Source: Candidatus Kaiserbacteria bacterium (GTDB taxonomy: Bacteria; Patescibacteriota; Minisyncoccia; Phycocordibacterales; UBA918). From it: 41,333 nucleotides of DNA. Where the stretch lies: contig JAGQMJ010000006.1 of assembly GCA_020428685.1 (NCBI GenBank), forward strand, positions 1-41,333, in the 5' to 3' direction. Numbering within the stretch: position 1 is the stretch's first letter; every line of letters starts with the position of its first letter. Below are positions 31,435 through 39,864 of the stretch, piece after piece. The notes under the pieces are model-generated. The model ran no database searches, was not told the DNA's origin, and saw only the letters and a program-made list of their open reading frames with translations. Both the position numbers and the translations under genes were made by a program.

Positions 31435-34200
31435 CTATCCTAATTGTGGCGCTCTTGGAACAGGTGGAGCTGGCTTTGCATAACGACGACTAATCTCTGC
31501 CTCAACTTCTGTCCTGTCACGTCCGTGTCGAGAATAACTTTGCTCAATCAACATCTGTACTCGAGCCAAATCAACTTGGGCTGGAGCCATCGTTGCAATA
31601 GAAAATGGTGGAGTCGGTGTACCGTTGGCCAGCACTCGCAAGAAGGCATTTCGATTTGGCACATTCATCAAGTCGCTAGCGTGAAAAGTTGGCAGGAATT
31701 GTTGCTCCAAGAACTGTCCATCTTCAGGACCAACTCGGAAAGCAGCCATCGAGCCGACGTTACCAAAGACAGCATCTTTAATATCGGGCTGGAGCTGGGC
31801 AATGAACTGGTGAGCAATAGTTAGACCGAGCTTGTACTTACGAGCCTCAGAAAGAATGGCCGAGATAGAATTCGTAGATACGTTTTGGAACTCATCCATA
31901 TGCAAATAGAAAGGGGCAAATCCCTTAGTCGGATCATCTACTCGCGACAGTGCCGCCATCAAAATTTTACCGACAAAAATCATTCCGATGAGATTGGAGT
32001 TTATTTCTCCCAGTCGCCCCTTCGCGAGATTTACCAACAGAATCTTCTTCTCATCCATCACTTTTCGGAAATCAAAAGCGGAATGCTGCTGACCAATAAT
32101 CGGTCGCATGTAATCGTTGGCGGTAAAGACGTCGAACTTTGAAACGATATAAGGCACTATATTTTCGAGCGACGCTTCGCCTCCGGCTTTGGTGGCGATC
32201 TCCTGCCAAAACTGCACCACGACTGGATTTTTGGCTCGATCAAGCTTGTACTTGCGATACCTAGCGTCAACCATCACTCGCCCAATATCCATCAAGGTAT
32301 TACCACTATCTGGATCCTCCATCACCAACATGGTGGCATTACGGAAATACTGCTCAAACATTGGCCCCATTGATTCTGGGTTGGCGCCATAAAGTTTTTG
32401 GAAGATAGAGAATAGCTCATTGACCACAAAAGTCTTTTGCTCAGGCTTGGAATAATCATACTCGAGCATATTGAGACCGACCACCCTATCCATTCGTGAC
32501 GGATCAAAATAGATAATATCCTGCTCTCGCTCTGGCGGCACAGCCCCAAGCACATCCTCGATGTCAGTACCATGAGGATCAATCATACACACACCATCAC
32601 CGCGCAAGATATCCTGCACTATCATATTTTTCATTAGAGTAGTCTTTCCTGTACCAGTCTGTCCGATGATGTAGAAGTGGCGTAGCCGGTCTTCGTCAGT
32701 CACAAATATCTCCTTTTCTACATTGCGGTGTTTGTTGATACCCAAGAGAGTGCCCGAAGTCGGCATTTCGGTTGGAGCTGGCGCGGTATTGGCATAAGAC
32801 TGCTTGAACTGCGGCGCAGAAGAAAGCCCGTCGCCAGGCAAATGAATCAGCGTCGCCAGCTCCTTGGTAGAAAGAGGCAAGACAGTTTTAGGAGAAAATT
32901 GTCTAAATGAAAATGCTCTCTGTGCATGACGAAGATGAATACCAGACTGGTTTTTGAAAGTGATTTGATTACCCTCTATCGAATCAAACTGATTGAAAGT
33001 TGATTCAAGTTCTTTCAAAATCTGTTCTGCTCGAAGCTGCAAACTAGCCGAAACCACTACCCGCAAATTGACCTCTAATATCTGTGAAGCTGTTTTCTTT
33101 TTAAATTGTTCAACTGCTTCTGTATTTATTTCTTTAGGCTTTTCTGGCTCATCGGTCTTCTTTTTAGTAAAAAATAAATCACTTACAGTCGCCATCATTT
33201 CTCCTGTAATAGTACTGCGTGATATGGCTTCACTCGGCTTTAAACCCTTTTCTACATCTTTGATGATGCCACCGTAAATTTTGCCGTAATTCTTACTCGG
33301 GTGTCTGATAACATACTGAACTGCTGCACCACCCCCTTCTCGCTCAATTTTTGAAAAAGCATTCAAAATAATCGCTAGTGGATCTGAAGAAAAATCTTCA
33401 TGGGTTTTGATTGGATAAATAGGATGCTTTTTCAAAACCACATCAGCCACCAAGGTATGTCCGCCGTCTACGTAAATATTGTAGTCGTGAATCTGCTCAG
33501 TTAAAACTGCGTTTGGAAAAAGAGACAAGGTCTGTTTTTCAAATAAAGCCTTGAATTCATTTGGCACTGCTACGTAAAAAATAATGTCGTCACTTTTGTC
33601 AGCTACAGCAATCTCTATCACAAAATGATTCCCCTCCTTGGCTGAGCCGATAGTTCTCAAGCCTGCCAGCAGCTGCTCCATCATACCGACCAACTCAGAC
33701 AACTGGAATTCTTTTCCGCCGTTTGCATTTTGGGCTGGTAGAGTTATCTCGTAGAGAGTCATATGCAAAACATGCCAAGGCGGCACCCCTTCTTTCAGAT
33801 CAGCTACCTGAACACCAGTCTGGATATGCTCTATTAAGCGCCGATGAACCTCGTCAATCACGTAAGCATTATTGGTCTTATCCAAAACGCTAAGCGCATT
33901 TCTGATTCCTTGCTCCAAAGCAATCTGCATCACTTCTTCAACCGGGTCGTGAGCAACAGAAACCATCTCGACAGAATCTGCCAGATCTTTACCACTAAGC
34001 TCGTACTCAGGACTAAGAATAACCTTGGGAGTAAAACTGACATACTCCTTAATCTGTTCTCGACCAAGAGTTTCAACATCAGCCTTGTCTAACTCGGGAG
34101 TGCGACTCAACATCTCACGCTCACGTTCAGCTATCTGTTGACGTAGAAAAATAATTTCCTCCTCTGGTGTAGAGAATTGCTTGGGAATCCCTTCATTCAT
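31435..34200 (-). CDS. VirB4/TraG-like conjugation-type ATPase
   Basis: 921 residues. A 500-residue N-terminal region of unknown fold is followed by a RecA-like motor: Walker A GQTGTGKTT (513-521), CMIDPHGTD (538-546), Walker B FYLHMDE (764-770) and TIAHQFIAQL (794-803). Known: this pattern belongs to the TraG/VirD4/VirB4 and HerA-type ATPases that move DNA or protein in type IV secretion; relatives are widespread in CPR genomes. The N-terminal part has no obvious membrane helix. First gene of a three-gene unit with two unknown proteins. No relaxase or other mating genes are visible. Confidence 0.8.
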   Translation of the reverse strand: MNEGIPKQFSTPEEEIIFLRQQIAEREREMLSRTPELDKADVETLGREQIKEYVSFTPKVILSPEYELSGKDLADSVEMVSVAHDPVEEVMQIALEQGIRNALSVLDKTNNAYVIDEVHRRLIEHIQTGVQVADLKEGVPPWHVLHMTLYEITLPAQNANGGKEFQLSELVGMMEQLLAGLRTIGSAKEGNHFVIEIAVADKSDDIIFYVAVPNEFKALFEKQTLSLFPNAVLTEQIHDYNIYVDGGHTLVADVVLKKHPIYPIKTHEDFSSDPLAIILNAFSKIEREGGGAAVQYVIRHPSKNYGKIYGGIIKDVEKGLKPSEAISRSTITGEMMATVSDLFFTKKKTDEPEKPKEINTEAVEQFKKKTASQILEVNLRVVVSASLQLRAEQILKELESTFNQFDSIEGNQITFKNQSGIHLRHAQRAFSFRQFSPKTVLPLSTKELATLIHLPGDGLSSAPQFKQSYANTAPAPTEMPTSGTLLGINKHRNVEKEIFVTDEDRLRHFYIIGQTGTGKTTLMKNMIVQDILRGDGVCMIDPHGTDIEDVLGAVPPEREQDIIYFDPSRMDRVVGLNMLEYDYSKPEQKTFVVNELFSIFQKLYGANPESMGPMFEQYFRNATMLVMEDPDSGNTLMDIGRVMVDARYRKYKLDRAKNPVVVQFWQEIATKAGGEASLENIVPYIVSKFDVFTANDYMRPIIGQQHSAFDFRKVMDEKKILLVNLAKGRLGEINSNLIGMIFVGKILMAALSRVDDPTKGFAPFYLHMDEFQNVSTNSISAILSEARKYKLGLTIAHQFIAQLQPDIKDAVFGNVGSMAAFRVGPEDGQFLEQQFLPTFHASDLMNVPNRNAFLRVLANGTPTPPFSIATMAPAQVDLARVQMLIEQSYSRHGRDRTEVEAEISRRYAKPAPPVPRAPQLG

Positions 34201-34265
34201 TACTTATATAGTAACTCACCTGTAGTATAAAAAAGTAGGCAATCCCCTATAAATTAGTGCGATGC

Positions 34266-35279
34266 CTAGCGCTTAGACATTACGGCTCGCTTGTAGACAT
34301 CAATATGCTCAAGCGCAATACCAGTTCCTTTTGCAACGCAAAATAGCGCTTGATCAGCCACCATTGCCTTTACACCTGTACGGCGGCGGATAAGTTCTGG
34401 GAAATTGCGGAGCTGTGATGTACCACCAGTCATGATGACACCACCGTCGATGATATCCGCCGCCAATTCTGGTGGAGTATTCTGAAACACATCCTTAATG
34501 GCTTTTATCATTTCCCTCAATTCTTTTCCGATTGCCTTAACGACTTCATTACTTTTGATTTCTGTCGTACGTGGCAAACCAGACAAAACATCACGACCTT
34601 TTATTTCCATAGTCAATTCTTCTTCAAGCGGTAAAGCCGAGCCGACTGTAATCTTTATCTCTTCAGCTGTTTTTTCGCCGATGGCTAGATTGCGGGTCTT
34701 TTTGACGTAATCAATAATAGCGGCGTCGATACGGTTACCAGCGCATTTCACTGAGTTGGCGGCCACAATGCCCCCAAGTGAAATAACAGCCGCATCAATC
34801 GTTCCACCACCGATATCTACAATCATGTGACCTTGCGGCTCATAGATAGGTACACCAGCTCCAATAGCAGCCAAAATGGGCTCCTTAACCACAAAGGCGT
34901 TTCTGGCTCCAGCTTTCATTGCTGCTTCTACCACCGCTCGTCTTTCGGTCGAAGTCACGCCAGCTGGCACCGACACCATTACGTCTGGCCGAAACAAATG
35001 GTACTTACTCATCGACTTGCGCAAGAAGTAGCGTAGCATTGCTTCTGTCACGCGGTAGTCGGCAATCACTCCATCCTTCATCGGACGGTAAGCGCGAATA
35101 CTCTCAGGAGTACGGCCAATCATCATCTTGGCCTCAGAACCAACTGCTAGCACTTTATTGTCATCAGAAACAGCGACCACTGACGGCTCATTGAGAACAA
35201 TTCCTTGCCCAGGCACAAAAACCAAGATGTTGGTTGTACCAAGATCAATACCTACTTTTGGAGTCCAGTTACCAAACAT
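34266..35279 (-). CDS. Second MreB/actin-like protein
   Basis: 337 residues with the full actin-fold set: VGIDLGTTNILVFVPG (9-24), MIVDIGGGTIDAAVISLGG, and VIMTGGTSQLRNFPELI. It is clearly MreB family but differs from the copy at 22448 in many positions and stands apart from mreCD. Known: extra MreB homologues (Mbl, MreBH) adjust wall synthesis in other bacteria. Inferred: an isolated filament protein with a role separate from the mre operon. An extended -10-like TGATACTAT lies 15 nt before the ATG. Confidence 0.93.
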   Translation of the reverse strand: MFGNWTPKVGIDLGTTNILVFVPGQGIVLNEPSVVAVSDDNKVLAVGSEAKMMIGRTPESIRAYRPMKDGVIADYRVTEAMLRYFLRKSMSKYHLFRPDVMVSVPAGVTSTERRAVVEAAMKAGARNAFVVKEPILAAIGAGVPIYEPQGHMIVDIGGGTIDAAVISLGGIVAANSVKCAGNRIDAAIIDYVKKTRNLAIGEKTAEEIKITVGSALPLEEELTMEIKGRDVLSGLPRTTEIKSNEVVKAIGKELREMIKAIKDVFQNTPPELAADIIDGGVIMTGGTSQLRNFPELIRRRTGVKAMVADQALFCVAKGTGIALEHIDVYKRAVMSKR

Positions 35280-35519
35280 AATTTAAGTCTGCTCATAGTA
35301 TCAGGGTAGAGCAAAAAGAAAAGGTGCCAGAAAACAGACTGCTCTGTGAGCTCCCGTTTTTATGGTCGCAAAGCTCCCTAAAAACCAAGTCGCGCACCAC
35401 CCGGAATTTGACAAAAGACACAATCTGTATTACCCTTCCCGCTGGTTTTCGTCATAAGGAATAATGCCCCCAACGACTAGCAGTACCTTACATTTCTTGC
35501 AACAACTGGAGATTCAAAT

Positions 35520-36149
35520 ATGAAGAATACCTTCATCGCCATTTGTGCGTTCCTGTTCGCCAGCCTGGCTCACGCCGGCCTGATCCCGAACGGCAGCTTC
35601 GAAAGTGGCTTCACTTCCTGGGACACCAACAACAACCTGGCCAGCGTCGTCTCGAGCTATACGGCCAGCAATGGTAGTACGCCCGTCAGTATGTACGCAA
35701 CTGACGGCAACCAGTTTGCTATTTTGCAGGCCAATAAGCCGGCTACCAGCATCTGGTCGAGCGCGTTCACGGTCGGTATCGGCGACGTCCTGCTGCTTGA
35801 CTCTTTCTACGACTCGAAGGACTACCCGCCGTTCAATGACAAAGGTCTGTTCTGGCTCAAAATGGTCAGTGGCAATACTACCATCTTGAGCGGCCTGCTC
35901 GGCAGTGTCGGCACTGTGGGCAGCTACGGTCTGTCCGGCTGGACCACGCACAGCTTCACCATGACCACAAGTGGCAACGTGAAGCTGATGTTGTCGTCAA
36001 CCAATGGTGGCGACAACAACCTCGACAGCGTCCTCGGCATCGACAACGTCCGCGTGAACCGCGTCCCCGAACCGGGTACGCTCGCGCTGGCGAGTCTGGC
36101 CGGCGTCGGTTTGGCGGGTTTCACCCGCCGCAAGAAAAAGACTGCCTAA
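35520..36149 (+). CDS. PEP-CTERM sorting-domain protein, probably acquired from a proteobacterium
   Basis: 209 residues. Signal peptide MKNTFIAICAFLFASLAHA (1-19), a beta-rich outer domain beginning GLIPNGSFESGFTSWDT, and a classic PEP-CTERM tail: VPEPGTLALASLAGVGLAGF followed by TRRKKKTA. Known: PEP-CTERM proteins are processed by exosortase and occur mainly in Gram-negative biofilm formers; CPR cells are not expected to have the system and none is visible here. By hand count, GC is 33/60 at 35581-35640 and 37/60 at 36001-36060, against 25/60 in murA at 36601-36660. GGAG stands 9 nt before the ATG. The 240 bp upstream hold a TTGACA at 35407 and no gene. Either transfer from a host-like betaproteobacterium or an assembly chimera. 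Confidence 0.9.
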   Translation: MKNTFIAICAFLFASLAHAGLIPNGSFESGFTSWDTNNNLASVVSSYTASNGSTPVSMYATDGNQFAILQANKPATSIWSSAFTVGIGDVLLLDSFYDSKDYPPFNDKGLFWLKMVSGNTTILSGLLGSVGTVGSYGLSGWTTHSFTMTTSGNVKLMLSSTNGGDNNLDSVLGIDNVRVNRVPEPGTLALASLAGVGLAGFTRRKKKTA

Positions 36150-36200
36150 TTTCGGGCAGTCTACAACCTGCGGCCGTTCGCGATGCGAACGGCCGTTTTT
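36139..36200 (+). terminator. Tandem hairpins ending the PEP-CTERM gene
   Basis: First AGACTGCC...GGCAGTCT overlapping the stop, then a perfect 11-bp CGGCCGTTCGC-GAT-GCGAACGGCCG followed by TTTTT. The composition switches to AT-rich right after. Confidence 0.9.
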
Positions 36201-36228
36201 ATATATTCACATTCTTTTCACTCGGTAC

Positions 36229-36247
36229 ATAGCATATATGCTATACT
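36229..36247 (+). promoter_or_regulatory. murA promoter with overlapping perfect palindrome
   Basis: ATAGCATATATGCTAT (36229-36244) is a perfect 16-bp palindrome. The extended -10 box TGCTATACT (36239-36247) shares its right half and ends 9 nt before the murA ATG. The gene product carries an HTH domain, so this is a natural candidate for its own operator. Confidence 0.7.
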
Positions 36248-36256
36248 ACATTTTAT

Positions 36257-37759
36257 ATGGATAATCACATTGGAACCCGCATTGCCGACGTGCGAGAAAC
36301 TCTCGGCATGACACAAGCAGCCTTAGCCAAAAAAATCGGTACTACTCAGAGCGCCATCGCCCGCATTGAAGCTGGTGGTCAAAACGTCAGTGCAGACATG
36401 CTAAAGAAAATCAGCAAAGCCCTCGGCAAAAACCTCATTACTCTTTCACCAGGGACCGTCAACGTCACCATTGAGGGTGGCAAAAAGCTATCCGGCTCAA
36501 TCGAAACCAACACATCCAAGAACGGAGCAGTTGGACTACTCTGTGCCTCACTTCTAAACAAAGGCACTACTACTCTCCACAGTATGCCTCGTATTGAGGA
36601 AGTACATCGTATTATCGAAGTCCTTGAAAGTATTGGCGTAAAAGTGGACTGGCACGACAACACTGTAGTCATTACCCCACCTAAAAAATTCGATTTAAAA
36701 AAGATTGACGAAGTTGCTGCTAGAAAGACGAGAAGTATCGTCATGTTTATAGGCCCATTGATTCACCATCTAGAATCATTTTCACTTCCACAATCTGGTG
36801 GCTGCAAGCTAGGTAGCCGTACCGTGAAGCCTCACTTTTTTGCGCTTGAGCATTTTGGTGTTGACATCAAAACCACCGACGAGGCCTTTGTGGTCAAGTG
36901 TCAAACTAAGCGACCCCAAGAAATTATTCTATACGAATCAGGTGACACAGTGACCGAGAACGCTCTTTTTGCTGCCGCTGGTCGCACCGACACCACAGTC
37001 ATAAAGTACGCTTCAGCCAACTACATGGTGCAAGAGGTTTGTACGTTCTTACAAAAACTCGGAGTCACTATTACTGGTGTTGGTACCACTACCCTTACCG
37101 TCACCGGAATCGGCGACATCAATCAAAACATAGCCTACACCCTTTCCGAAGACCCTACAGACAGTATGTTTTTCTTGGCTGCTTCCATAGTGACAGGATC
37201 AAGCATTACTATCACTCGCTGTCCGATTGAGTTCCTTGAACTAGAACTCCTCAAGCTTGAGAAAATGGGCTTTAAGTATAAAAAAAGTAAGCCGTACCTG
37301 AGTCACAACGGTGTCACCAAACTAGTAGACATCACCACCAAACCATCAAAACTAAAAGCGCTGCATGAGAAAATCCATCCGTCTGTTTATCCTGGACTCA
37401 ACATCGACAATCTTCCCTTCTTCGCTGTTATTGCCACTCAGGCTGAGGGGCAAACACTGATTCATGATTGGGTTTATGAAAAGCGAGCTATTTATTTTAC
37501 TGAGTTAGACAAGTTGGGAGCTGAGACTGTCTTGGCAGACCCACACCGAATCTATATAAACGGCCCGACCAAACTACGTGGCAATGAACTAATCTGCCCA
37601 CCAGCCCTTCGCCCAGCTACAATTCTGCTTATTGGGATGTTGGCTGCTTCGGGCGAATCTGTACTGCGCAACATCTACAGTATCAACCGAGGTTACGAAA
37701 AATTAGTTGAGCGCCTCGCTTCGCTCGGCGCCAGAATCTCATACCTAGACGAGTTCTAA
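36257..37759 (+). CDS. murA: HTH-MurA fusion: UDP-GlcNAc enolpyruvyl transferase with N-terminal XRE domain
   Basis: 500 residues. Residues 1-65 form an XRE/Cro-type helix-turn-helix (IADVRETLGMTQAALAKKIG, TTQSAIARIEAG). Residues 66-500 are a complete MurA: Lys88-Asn89 in TSKNGA, catalytic Cys183 in GGCKLGSR, Asp384 in PGLNIDNL, Arg452 in ALRPA and the terminal NRGYEKL. Known: MurA transfers enolpyruvate from PEP to UDP-GlcNAc, the first committed step of peptidoglycan synthesis, and is normally about 420 residues with no DNA-binding part. Inferred: the enzyme may regulate its own gene through the palindrome on its promoter. The cysteine active site predicts fosfomycin sensitivity. Confidence 0.95.
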   Translation: MDNHIGTRIADVRETLGMTQAALAKKIGTTQSAIARIEAGGQNVSADMLKKISKALGKNLITLSPGTVNVTIEGGKKLSGSIETNTSKNGAVGLLCASLLNKGTTTLHSMPRIEEVHRIIEVLESIGVKVDWHDNTVVITPPKKFDLKKIDEVAARKTRSIVMFIGPLIHHLESFSLPQSGGCKLGSRTVKPHFFALEHFGVDIKTTDEAFVVKCQTKRPQEIILYESGDTVTENALFAAAGRTDTTVIKYASANYMVQEVCTFLQKLGVTITGVGTTTLTVTGIGDINQNIAYTLSEDPTDSMFFLAASIVTGSSITITRCPIEFLELELLKLEKMGFKYKKSKPYLSHNGVTKLVDITTKPSKLKALHEKIHPSVYPGLNIDNLPFFAVIATQAEGQTLIHDWVYEKRAIYFTELDKLGAETVLADPHRIYINGPTKLRGNELICPPALRPATILLIGMLAASGESVLRNIYSINRGYEKLVERLASLGARISYLDEF

Positions 37760-37768
37760 CGAACAGCT

Positions 37769-37799
37769 AAAAACCCCGCGCCTTGGCGCGGGGTTTTTT
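37769..37799 (+). terminator. Terminator of murA
   Basis: AAAAACCCCGCGCC facing GGCGCGGGGTTTTTT, a GC-rich stem with T tail. Confidence 0.9.
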
Positions 37800-37868
37800 G
37801 CTTTTACCGTGACCATGGTAAAGGCGAATTAAGGAGATGATGAACCAGATATCCGAGGTGGGCAATAC

Positions 37869-37914
37869 GCCGGCTGAGTTGGCAAGAAGCCAACTCAGCC
37901 GGCTTTGCTATAAT
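37869..37914 (+). promoter_or_regulatory. Hairpin plus extended -10 promoter of the priA-like gene
   Basis: A perfect 15-bp inverted repeat GCCGGCTGAGTTGGC (37869-37883) and complement (37889-37903) is followed at once by TGCTATAAT (37906-37914), 8 nt before the ATG at 37923. The repeat may insulate the promoter or bind a regulator. Confidence 0.65.
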
Positions 37915-37922
37915 CAACTACC

Positions 37923-39815
37923 ATGTTTGTTATTCAAGTCACACCCCTCATTCGCGGCACCCAGCTTGAATCACTTTCATATTATTCTACACAGGAATAC
38001 AAAATCGGCAGCTTTATCGAGGTGCCTATCAGAGGTAAAAAGCAGTCTGCCATTGTAACCGACACAAAATCCGTCAGCAGCACCAAGACTGCCCTTAAAG
38101 CAGCCACTTTTTCACTACGCAAACTCCCCTTGCAACCTGACCCAGTCGTATTGCCGGAAAGCATTAGAAACACCGCCACTGAACTAGCCAAGGTTTATCC
38201 GGCGTCTATCGGGTCGATTTTGTATAGCCTTTTGCCAGCGGACGTGAGGAACGGAACTCGGAAATATCCTGCCCTTCAAACTGGTATCCATAATGAAGAA
38301 ACCACACCCCAGCTCCTGACAGCACGTTCCGATGAAAGATTTTTAATTTACCAGAGTCAGATACGCAGCACTTTTGCCCATCGCGGCTCGGTCTTGTTTG
38401 TCGTGCCGACAGCGGTCGATATTGAATACGCAGTCAAAAAGCTCAGCCAAGGTATCGAAGAAAGACTGATTATCTTCTCTCCTACCCAAACCAAGAAACA
38501 AAGAGATTCTGCACTGCAAAAATTAGCAGACACCACCACCGCCAAACTCATCATCACCACTCCAGCTTTTGCTTACTTTGAACGAGTAGACTTAATCAAT
38601 ATCATTATCGAACAGTCAGCCAGTGGGCATTACGTAACTCGTCAAAGACCATACATAGACCATCGTGACGCACTTCTCACCTACGCTCGTGTATCTGGCC
38701 GGTCTATATTACTTGGTGACACTGTCCCGCGCACCGAAGACGAAGCGCGTCGCCGCGAAGAGTATTACCTGACCTATGGTGAAGAAGCAAAGCGAATGGC
38801 TTTTTCAGCTCCACTCACCATCATCACTCAGAAAGATAAGCCCAAATCCGAATCTCCTTTTCAGCTGTTTTCAAATGAATTAGTGGTGACGGTTGAACGT
38901 GCGCTAGAGGCGCGAGGCCACGTCTTTTTTTATGCTGCCCGTCGTGGCCTCGCGCCCGTTGTCGCCTGTATCGACTGTGGCTTCATCTTCCGCTGTCCAG
39001 ACTCAAACACCCCATACTCATTGATGCGCACTCAAAAGAACGGTGAGGAACAAAGATGGTTTGTTTCCAGCACTTCTGGACACAGAATCAAAGCCGCCGA
39101 TGTTTGTGGACATTGTGGCTCTTGGAGACTGCGAGAAAAAGGAATTGGTATCCAGCATGTCTATGATGAATGGCAAAACCGAATGCCAAACTGCGATGTA
39201 ACCATCATGGACAACCTCACCGCCGCCACACCAAAGCAAGCTCAAAAAATCGCCGAGAATTTCTTTGCGAAACGCTCTGGGGTCTTAATCGGAACACAAG
39301 TTGCGCTACCTTTCCTAAATCACGGCGTAGATGTCAGCGCTATTATTTCTCTCGATGCCACCAGAGCCATTCCGACCTGGCGAGCCGACGAATCCCTCTT
39401 TAGACTCCTTCTTCGCTTGCGTGAATGCACCACCAAGGAGGTGATAGTACAGACTCGTACCGAGACAGACAACCTGATGATACATGCAACCAGAGGTGCA
39501 GTGGAACGATTTTATGATGATGAAATTGCCCTGCGTAAAATGCTTCAATATCCTCCCTACAGCACTTTCATACTGCTGACTTGGATTGGCACCCACATCT
39601 CTGTTCACGAGCTTGAAAAGCCAATTTTGAAGATTCTAGAGAGTCAGAACGTGCAGTACTACAACAACCCGAACTCTACTAAAGAAAAAACTTTGCGTCA
39701 TGGTCTCATCAGAATCCCGACCTCAGACACAACCAATCATGAGCAGGTTATCAAACTAGCCCGCTGTCTACCTCCATACGTAAAAGTAGAGATCAACCCC
39801 GAACGCATAGTCTAA
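37923..39815 (+). CDS. priA: PriA-like replication restart protein lacking ATPase motifs
   Basis: 630 residues. N-terminal DNA-binding domain (VTPLIRGTQLESLSYYS, IGSFIEVPIRGKKQSAIV), then a helicase-like region in which the Walker A site is not recognisable (around 142-163) and the family DEEH is IEQSA (229-233). The zinc-binding region survives: Cys349, Cys352, Cys358, Cys395, Cys398. Known: PriA reloads the replicative helicase at stalled forks; actinobacterial PriA proteins also lack helicase motifs. Inferred: a structural loader without unwinding activity. The start has no Shine-Dalgarno box and is near-leaderless. Confidence 0.85.
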   Translation: MFVIQVTPLIRGTQLESLSYYSTQEYKIGSFIEVPIRGKKQSAIVTDTKSVSSTKTALKAATFSLRKLPLQPDPVVLPESIRNTATELAKVYPASIGSILYSLLPADVRNGTRKYPALQTGIHNEETTPQLLTARSDERFLIYQSQIRSTFAHRGSVLFVVPTAVDIEYAVKKLSQGIEERLIIFSPTQTKKQRDSALQKLADTTTAKLIITTPAFAYFERVDLINIIIEQSASGHYVTRQRPYIDHRDALLTYARVSGRSILLGDTVPRTEDEARRREEYYLTYGEEAKRMAFSAPLTIITQKDKPKSESPFQLFSNELVVTVERALEARGHVFFYAARRGLAPVVACIDCGFIFRCPDSNTPYSLMRTQKNGEEQRWFVSSTSGHRIKAADVCGHCGSWRLREKGIGIQHVYDEWQNRMPNCDVTIMDNLTAATPKQAQKIAENFFAKRSGVLIGTQVALPFLNHGVDVSAIISLDATRAIPTWRADESLFRLLLRLRECTTKEVIVQTRTETDNLMIHATRGAVERFYDDEIALRKMLQYPPYSTFILLTWIGTHISVHELEKPILKILESQNVQYYNNPNSTKEKTLRHGLIRIPTSDTTNHEQVIKLARCLPPYVKVEINPERIV

Positions 39816-39851
39816 CTCACTAAAAACCCTTTATTTTTTGTAATCATTCGG

Positions 39852-39857
39852 TATAGT
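39852..39857 (+). promoter_or_regulatory. -10 box of def-fmt, near-leaderless
   Basis: TATAGT, 7 nt before the def ATG at 39865; no Shine-Dalgarno box. Confidence 0.5.
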
Positions 39858-39864
39858 ACAGATT

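Noticed and set aside
35407-35510. A sigma-54 promoter before the PEP-CTERM gene
   Set aside because: A TTGCA is present near 35498 but no GG at the required distance upstream; only a TTGACA at 35407 without a clear -10 is visible.
37837-38058. A 73-residue ORF upstream of and overlapping priA
   Set aside because: It runs through the 15-bp inverted repeat and the priA promoter and then overlaps priA in another frame; the AAGGAG is too close to the first ATG.
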